Shown here: piece by piece, positions 58,695 through 64,000 of the stretch | How positions within the stretch are numbered: position 1 is the first letter of the stretch | Layout of the letters: the number at the start of each line of letters is the position of its first letter | Assembly (NCBI GenBank): GCA_003352285.1 | Contig: QQVN01000002.1 | Location: forward strand, 124,001 to 188,000 | DNA: 64,000 bases | Direction of reading: 5' to 3' | From: Thermoproteota archaeon | Lineage (GTDB): Archaea > Thermoproteota > Nitrososphaeria > Nitrososphaerales > Nitrosopumilaceae | The notes under the pieces: model-generated | The model's database searches: none | The model's input: the letters and a program-made list of their open reading frames with translations, nothing else | Told to the model about the DNA's origin: nothing | Program-made: the position numbers and the translations under genes

Positions 58695-60545
58695 TTGGCC
58701 AGTAATACTAGCGGCTTTTCTGAAAGAACTGTAATTCTTTTAGTTATAGCTGGAATTACTGCAACAATTTCTGGTTCTTACTTTGTATTCATGGATGCAT
58801 CTGGTGAGAATGCTGGAGTAAATGTTGGTGAAGGACCGCGTGGTCTTGGAATCAACCCTTACACAAATACAGTTTATGTTGCAAATTATGTTTCAGATAC
58901 AATTTCAGTAATTGATGGTCAAACAAACACTCTTCAAGATACAGTTGAATTAGATGGAGGATTATTTCTTACAGGAGGAGCCGCAAGAATAGCGGTAAAC
59001 CCATACAACAATCTAATCTATGTAACACAAAGATTTACCGATTCTGTATCAGTAATTGACGGTCTAACAAACAATGTTGTGGCAACCATTCCAGTACAAA
59101 GTGGACCATGGGCAATAACGATTAATCCTAACACAAACTTTGTTTACACAACAAATCTCTTCTCAAACACTGTATCGGTAATTGATGCAAGCACAAATCA
59201 AGTTGTAGAAACAATTCCAGTGGGTAGCGGTTCATGGGGAATTAGCATCAATACTAATACCAACATTGTATATGTTGCAAACAGTTTGTCCGATACTGTG
59301 ACAGTCATTGATGGAAATACAAATACAAAAATTCAAGAAATAACGGTTAACGCAGGCCCTTGGGGAGTTGATGTAAACTCTTTTACAAACAAGGTTTACG
59401 TTACCGGATGGGATTCCGACAAAGTAACCATAATCGATGGAAACCTCAATGCAATTGAGAATTCAATTGTAGTTGGCTCAGGCATCTGGGGAATTGCTGT
59501 AAATCCACTGACTGATTCCATATTTGTTGCAAATGAGAATACTGGCACAATTTCAGTAATTGATGGTCAGACAAATGAGATATCCAATGTAATTCAGACC
59601 GATATTGCTCCTAGAGGAATTGCCGTAAATCCATTTACAAACGAGGTCTACATGACTAATCTCTTTTCAAATTCAATATCGATGGTAGAAGGACCTTCAA
59701 CCTCAATTGATGTTGATGCCTTGCTACGAATCTTAAATCAATTACAATCAAACCATAATCTTGATTCAGATATACTGTATCAGATTCTTGAAAATACTGC
59801 CTTACATTATGACACAGATGACGAAACTTTGGTATCAATAGTACAGGGAGTAACAAATGGATTTGGTAACATTGACTCTCAGACGTTATCACGAATCATT
59901 GAAAAACGTGATTTTGGTATTGAAATTGATGCAGATGCATTTGAGGAAATCTTTGATAATCTTGATTCACAAAATGTCATCAATACTGAAAAAATTGATG
60001 CAATATTACAAAATCTGTCTAATAATGAAAACATAGACTCTGAGGCAATCTTTTCTTCATTAGAAGAGATACTACTTAGCTATGAAAAAATTGATCCTGT
60101 TACACTTGGAGTGATCTTAGAAAAAGTTGACATTAACAATCAAATCAAGCCTGATACAATCAAAAATATTCTAGCTAATCTTGAGCTGAATCAAAGCGTT
60201 GATTCCTTGGTGTTGGCAGATGTACTAAACGGTTTGATCTACAATGATGAGATGTTCAATGGTGCAGAACTAGACATTGATGCAGTAGCTATAGCACTAT
60301 TCAATGAGTTTGAAGAAAATGATTCAGGAGGACAACTCAACCCTGACGAGGTACCACTCTGGCCAAAGATAATTGCTGTTCATTATTCAGGTGGAGAAAT
60401 TGCAGAGTCTGATCTAAAAGATGTTTCAATTGATTGTAGCCTTGATGCATTCAAGAAGAATTTGGACTTTAACAACATGGATAGCCTCTTTAATCTCTGG
60501 GCGTCTTCACTGCCTCTATGTGCCATGGGATATCCTGGCTCCTAA
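58695..60545 (+). CDS. Membrane-anchored YVTN beta-propeller protein with helical C-terminus
   Basis: A 616-residue protein from TTG 58695, with GGAGG at 58683-58687; the frame from GTG 58674 is less likely. A signal anchor (about 12-33) is followed by about seven YVTN propeller blades with repeated NPYTNTVYVANYVSDTISVID-like units. From about residue 330 to 530 the protein turns into about six helical repeats of about 32 residues (for example DALLRILNQLQSNHNLDSDI). It is probably a surface protein. YVTN domains are widespread in archaeal envelope layers. The helical part is not recognised. Confidence 0.78.
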   Translation: MASNTSGFSERTVILLVIAGITATISGSYFVFMDASGENAGVNVGEGPRGLGINPYTNTVYVANYVSDTISVIDGQTNTLQDTVELDGGLFLTGGAARIAVNPYNNLIYVTQRFTDSVSVIDGLTNNVVATIPVQSGPWAITINPNTNFVYTTNLFSNTVSVIDASTNQVVETIPVGSGSWGISINTNTNIVYVANSLSDTVTVIDGNTNTKIQEITVNAGPWGVDVNSFTNKVYVTGWDSDKVTIIDGNLNAIENSIVVGSGIWGIAVNPLTDSIFVANENTGTISVIDGQTNEISNVIQTDIAPRGIAVNPFTNEVYMTNLFSNSISMVEGPSTSIDVDALLRILNQLQSNHNLDSDILYQILENTALHYDTDDETLVSIVQGVTNGFGNIDSQTLSRIIEKRDFGIEIDADAFEEIFDNLDSQNVINTEKIDAILQNLSNNENIDSEAIFSSLEEILLSYEKIDPVTLGVILEKVDINNQIKPDTIKNILANLELNQSVDSLVLADVLNGLIYNDEMFNGAELDIDAVAIALFNEFEENDSGGQLNPDEVPLWPKIIAVHYSGGEIAESDLKDVSIDCSLDAFKKNLDFNNMDSLFNLWASSLPLCAMGYPGS

Positions 60546-60585
60546 AACTGACAGTCATATATCCAATGAATAGATACTGTGAGTA

Positions 60586-61293
60586 TTGAGCATCAAGACT
60601 ATCCCAATATTCCCATTAGATCTAGTACTATTTCCTGGTCAGGAATTACCGCTTAGAATTTTTGAGCCGCGATACAAGCAGCTTGTAGATGATTGCATGC
60701 TAGGCGATGGACAATTTGGTGTGTGCCTGATTGATGATTCTGAAAAAATTCAAGGATGGCAGGCACCACATAGCATTGGAACAATAGCAAAGATCACAAA
60801 ATGCCAAGACATTGACATTGCTGGCAGACATCTTTCCATAGAGACAGTAGGAAGGGGCAAGTTCAAGATTAAAAAAATAATCGAGCCTGCAGTATCATTA
60901 CCATATGACTATGATCCAAACTCTGAAGAAGGATTGGAGAGAATGGGGCAATTACATGAAAAAATTGGAATCAATGAAAAGCTCTACATCCGCGCTGAGA
61001 TTCAAATGATTCCAGAGATTACTGAAACGATAAAGCTTGATCAATGGAAAGAACTGGTGGAACTGTGGAAAGAAAAAATCATCTTGCAAGCACTGCCACG
61101 TGTTCTAAACCCATTTGAACTGGATCAAATACTTGTACAATACAGCTTAATCTCTGAAATCCCGACAATTGATTATGTATACTCACTTGCCGCATTGGGT
61201 GCTGCAAGTCCCAACGAATTACAACCGCTTCTTGAGACAGACAATCTGAACGATTTAATACAAAAGGTAAAAGAGCTATTCCAGAGGCGATAG
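60586..61293 (+). CDS. Lon N-terminal-domain protein
   Basis: A 235-residue stand-alone Lon substrate-binding (LAN) domain: IPIFPLDLVLFPGQELPLRI and FEPRYKQLVDDCM at the start are diagnostic. The helical half (about 120-233) completes the domain. No ATPase or protease part follows, so it is not the protease. Such free-standing domains are of unknown function, perhaps substrate recognition. The start is TTG 60586. The following PEFG protein starts one base after its stop. Confidence 0.88.
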   Translation: MSIKTIPIFPLDLVLFPGQELPLRIFEPRYKQLVDDCMLGDGQFGVCLIDDSEKIQGWQAPHSIGTIAKITKCQDIDIAGRHLSIETVGRGKFKIKKIIEPAVSLPYDYDPNSEEGLERMGQLHEKIGINEKLYIRAEIQMIPEITETIKLDQWKELVELWKEKIILQALPRVLNPFELDQILVQYSLISEIPTIDYVYSLAALGAASPNELQPLLETDNLNDLIQKVKELFQRR

Positions 61294-61294
61294 C

Positions 61295-62650
61295 TTGAAT
61301 CAATTCATTGTTCTTTTTACATTATCCGTAGTGTTTTTTCCACTAGTACCACAAGTGTTTGGTCATGGTTTTGGTCTTGATACAATCTCAGATGTTACAA
61401 TCAATGACAAAAAATTATCAATTACTATAGAAATGCCAACTGATTTTGATCCTGAGAAAGATGCACAACTAACAATTACTGCAACTGATCAAAAAAGTAA
61501 GGAACCTGCTCAAAATGTTACGTTTCTCGTAGGACTATTTCATGACGATGAAATGATTTTTCGAAATTATTTCTTTGCACCAAATGGTGTGACAACTATA
61601 ATTCTAAATCCTACAGATGATGAGACGATCAAAATTACTGGAAATCAGGATTCGCTTTTGGGTGCATGGCATGGCACAGATTCACAACCTGTAACCATTA
61701 GTGGTCCAGTATTCGAGTCAGGAGGATTATACCAATTTGAGATTGAGATTAGAACAATTGATGAGCCAACAAATATCATTGAAAACGAAAAGACCTATTC
61801 TGCAGATGTTAGTGTGATAGAAGTAAGCACTCATCCACAAAAGGACAGTAAAGGTAATGACGTAAATTTTAGGATGAAATCATACTTTGATAGCATCAAT
61901 GAGTTCAGATACGAGCCTGAAAATGAGCTAGTAGAGTTTGAGATGCCCTTTGACTGGAGTGATGGCACCATCTCGCACATTCCTGTAGTTCATGAAGAAG
62001 TTCACTTTCCAAAGGATTTTGTCGAATTTTGGAGTCCCAGCTATGTAGGTAAAGTAAACGGAATTGAGCTGTTCAAGTCATCAATTACCATTGATGACTA
62101 TACTGAGGAGGATGAGCGAATTGTTCATTTTGTCTTACTTGGGGATCATTTGAAATACGTAAAAAATGAGATGCAAAAAAACAAGCAAGAGATTCCTGAT
62201 AAGATGATCTTTTCATTAACGAAAAGCGAAAAATCTGCTTTCCCTATGATTGCAATGACAAAAAATGAAGAGCTTCAAGTTGATCTGTCTTGGGATCCAC
62301 CAGAGATAAGTCCCGATCAAAAAACGAAATTTGTGTTTACCATACGTGATGGAAGAACTGGTGAGCCAATGAGGCAATCAACATATGATTTTGTAATTAT
62401 TCAAAATGGAAACGAGATTCATAGAAACAGCGGAAACGCCGCAGTTGGTGGCGCATTTGAAGACTATACATTCTCAGAAGACCAGACAGGTCCAACAATA
62501 ATTCGATTTGAAAACATTCGAAATACTGGATATGAAACAGAATTTGGAGTCGTTGTTGTTCCTGAATTTGGAGAAATTGCAGGACTAGTTTTGTTGGCGT
62601 CTTTGTTGCCAATTCTATTAGTTGGTAGAAGGCTGAAACGATTATTCTGA
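61295..62650 (+). CDS. Surface protein with PEFG-CTERM sorting signal
   Basis: A 451-residue exported protein. The signal peptide covers about 1-23 (ending PQVFGHG). The middle consists of beta-rich domains. The end VVVPEFGEIAGLVLLASLL with a hydrophobic run and the basic RRLKR is a PEFG-CTERM tripartite signal, known from ammonia-oxidising archaea and thought to be processed by an archaeosortase-like enzyme. It starts with TTG one base after the Lon-domain gene. It overlaps the convergent propeller gene by nine bases. Confidence 0.82.
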   Translation: MNQFIVLFTLSVVFFPLVPQVFGHGFGLDTISDVTINDKKLSITIEMPTDFDPEKDAQLTITATDQKSKEPAQNVTFLVGLFHDDEMIFRNYFFAPNGVTTIILNPTDDETIKITGNQDSLLGAWHGTDSQPVTISGPVFESGGLYQFEIEIRTIDEPTNIIENEKTYSADVSVIEVSTHPQKDSKGNDVNFRMKSYFDSINEFRYEPENELVEFEMPFDWSDGTISHIPVVHEEVHFPKDFVEFWSPSYVGKVNGIELFKSSITIDDYTEEDERIVHFVLLGDHLKYVKNEMQKNKQEIPDKMIFSLTKSEKSAFPMIAMTKNEELQVDLSWDPPEISPDQKTKFVFTIRDGRTGEPMRQSTYDFVIIQNGNEIHRNSGNAAVGGAFEDYTFSEDQTGPTIIRFENIRNTGYETEFGVVVVPEFGEIAGLVLLASLLPILLVGRRLKRLF

Positions 62651-64000
62651 ATCAACAAGTGAGTTTATTCTTCTCTTATCGTATACATTTTTGACAAAGA
62701 AGAGTGATGTTGCAATTACCCCCATTGCAATTAGTGGTGAAGCAATTTCAGAATATCTCAATGAAAATTCTGATTCATCAATTCGTACTGTACTGGTATT
62801 TGGAAGCTCTGTTAGCTCTACTTTTCCAAGCTTGTATGGCTTTTGTTCTACAAACCAGATGTCTTGATTACTATCAGATGTGGTAAACTGTATCCAAGAC
62901 TCTGATGTTGGAATGGGAACCTCGATGAATTGTTTGGTGTCTGGATTAAACACTCCTAGCTTGTCTACTGTATGCTCTGCAAACCAAGCGTTTTGGTATC
63001 TATCAAATACAACACCATTTGGAAATGCATTAGAATCTGGAACCGAATATTTTGAAAAAGTCTCTAGATCTGGGTTAAACTTTGTAATGTATCCTCCAGC
63101 TTGGTGTTCTGCAATCCAGATGTTTCCCTGTGCATCAAATGTCAATGTTTCAGGTGTAGAGAGAGGCGTCCTTGGCTTTATTTCTCTAATCTCACCAGTC
63201 TCTGGAATGATGTATCCTATCTGTCCTGAAACCTGCTGTGAGAACCACACCTTTCCCTTGGCATCAGATGCTAGAGCAAAAGGTGCTGAATCTGCAGTAG
63301 GAAGGCCAAACTCCTCAAAGTTTTTCGTTTCCTGATCATATCGTAACAAGACATTCTTGTTTACAATTGAAATCCAGATGTCATTATTCAAATCTGCAGC
63401 CAAAGCAATTGGAAATGAATCCTGTGTAAGTGGTTTTAATTTTGGCAGCTCAACTAATGATACCTGTTGTGATTTTGGATCAATGAAACCAATTTGACTT
63501 CCTGGAATGTCAGTAAACCAAATCTTTCCATCATTATCAACTGCTAATGTAATTGATGACTTGCCATCAAATTCAAACTTTTCAAACTCTTGTGTTTCTA
63601 TTGCAAACTTCCAAACTCTTGGCGCTGATGAATCACTAATCCAAATGTTTCCTGCCCCATCAAAGACTGGATACAACGGAGCTCCTGGCTCTGGAAATTG
63701 ATATTCTATAACATCTGCTTTGAGATCAGCTAATCTCGGTTTCACAAATGGATTCATGATTACACTTTCGTTTGCACTTTCAGTACGCTTTGCTTCAATC
63801 TCAACCTGCCAAGTGCCTGAGAATCCAAACGTGATATCTCCCCTGAATTTTTCTCCAGATTCATTTTGACTGATCTTTTCTGTGGGGATCTCAATTGGTG
63901 ATACTCCCCGTTGAGGATTAGATACTTTGATCTTTACCTCGTCAAGATCTACAACAGCTTTTCCTGAAACATCTGATACTGTGACCCATATCGTATTGGA
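62642..64000 (-). CDS. Vgb-type beta-propeller protein with upstream domain (5' part beyond window)
   Basis: The frame is open from 64000 to the stop at 62642, 452 residues visible; the ATG at 63757 is internal because 81 more codons read through without a stop. The visible N-terminal part contains FRGDITFGFSGTWQVEIEAK, a YtkA/FixH- or CopC-like strand pattern. Then come about six propeller blades with repeats such as DAQGNIWIAEHQAGGYITKF, as in virginiamycin B lyase-like proteins. A membrane helix (about 413-433) ends the protein. Probably a surface protein; no lyase activity is implied. Confidence 0.8.
   Translation of the reverse strand, partial: SNTIWVTVSDVSGKAVVDLDEVKIKVSNPQRGVSPIEIPTEKISQNESGEKFRGDITFGFSGTWQVEIEAKRTESANESVIMNPFVKPRLADLKADVIEYQFPEPGAPLYPVFDGAGNIWISDSSAPRVWKFAIETQEFEKFEFDGKSSITLAVDNDGKIWFTDIPGSQIGFIDPKSQQVSLVELPKLKPLTQDSFPIALAADLNNDIWISIVNKNVLLRYDQETKNFEEFGLPTADSAPFALASDAKGKVWFSQQVSGQIGYIIPETGEIREIKPRTPLSTPETLTFDAQGNIWIAEHQAGGYITKFNPDLETFSKYSVPDSNAFPNGVVFDRYQNAWFAEHTVDKLGVFNPDTKQFIEVPIPTSESWIQFTTSDSNQDIWFVEQKPYKLGKVELTELPNTSTVRIDESEFSLRYSEIASPLIAMGVIATSLFFVKNVYDKRRINSLVDSE

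Overview
The window looks like a low-GC marine or freshwater ammonia-oxidising archaeon of the Nitrosopumilales (Nitrososphaerota). The evidence is an A-type ATP synthase cluster, an Amt-type ammonium transporter with an N-terminal signal peptide, a PEFG-CTERM sorting signal, TATA-box promoters with little or no leader, and a complete archaellum plus chemotaxis locus. The assignment rests on reading protein families by eye; no database search was possible.

Layout. 1-2.0 kb: the end of a PhoU-domain protein, a Nudix hydrolase and a double Lrp/AsnC regulator. 2.1-7.3 kb: a LolCD/MacB-like ABC exporter (permease, ATPase with a CTG start, exported partner), a small membrane protein and an ABC1/UbiB kinase. 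7.3-12.6 kb: Hsp20, a duplicated zinc-ribbon protein, the nucleotide operon tmk-HD hydrolase-pyrH, small unknowns, a coiled-coil protein and an unlisted 36-residue membrane protein. 12.6-24.9 kb: a split ATP synthase (atpC with a Cas4-like protein and a small membrane protein; atpI divergent from atpE-A-B-D-43-residue ORF-atpK), with amt and a rhodanese between. 24.9-35.2 kb: divergent pyrI/pyrB, a matrixin protease with a CBS-type protein, a 789-residue Ig-like surface protein and a 1422-residue TPR protein. 35.2-49.1 kb: a TrmB-family regulator, four archaellins with one inserted secreted protein, arlCDE-like, arlG, arlF, an opposing giant ArlF paralogue, arlH, arlI, arlJ. 49.2-58.5 kb: two soluble chemoreceptor-like proteins, one membrane MCP, cheW, cheB, cheA, cheC, cheR, cheY. 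58.7-64 kb: surface or exported proteins (YVTN propeller, PEFG-CTERM protein, Vgb-type propeller running off the window) and a Lon-domain protein.

How it works together. The two receptor-like soluble proteins and the MCP would feed CheA through CheW; CheB, CheR and CheC adapt and reset the signal; CheY would talk to the ArlH/I/J motor. No CheF, CheD, ArlK or ATP synthase F subunit was recognised in this window.

The most interesting observation is a 23-bp inverted repeat, idealised as TGTATGTTC-N5-GAACATACA, placed about 4 bp upstream of the TATA box. It occurs before all four archaellins, the MCP, cheB and cheY, before the CBS/matrixin operon and a coiled-coil gene, and between the divergent TPR and Ig-like genes. 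In the archaellin, MCP, cheB and cheY cases a start codon sits 34-37 bp after the repeat. I read it as the operator of a motility and cell-surface regulon; the adjacent TrmB-like protein is a candidate regulator. The second highlight is a 793-residue ArlF paralogue whose beta-sandwich is split by an insertion of about 610 residues. The third is a pair of soluble receptors with the signalling tip in front of the sensor domain.

No rRNA, tRNA, CRISPR array or insertion sequence was recognised, and no gap between genes exceeds 300 bases.
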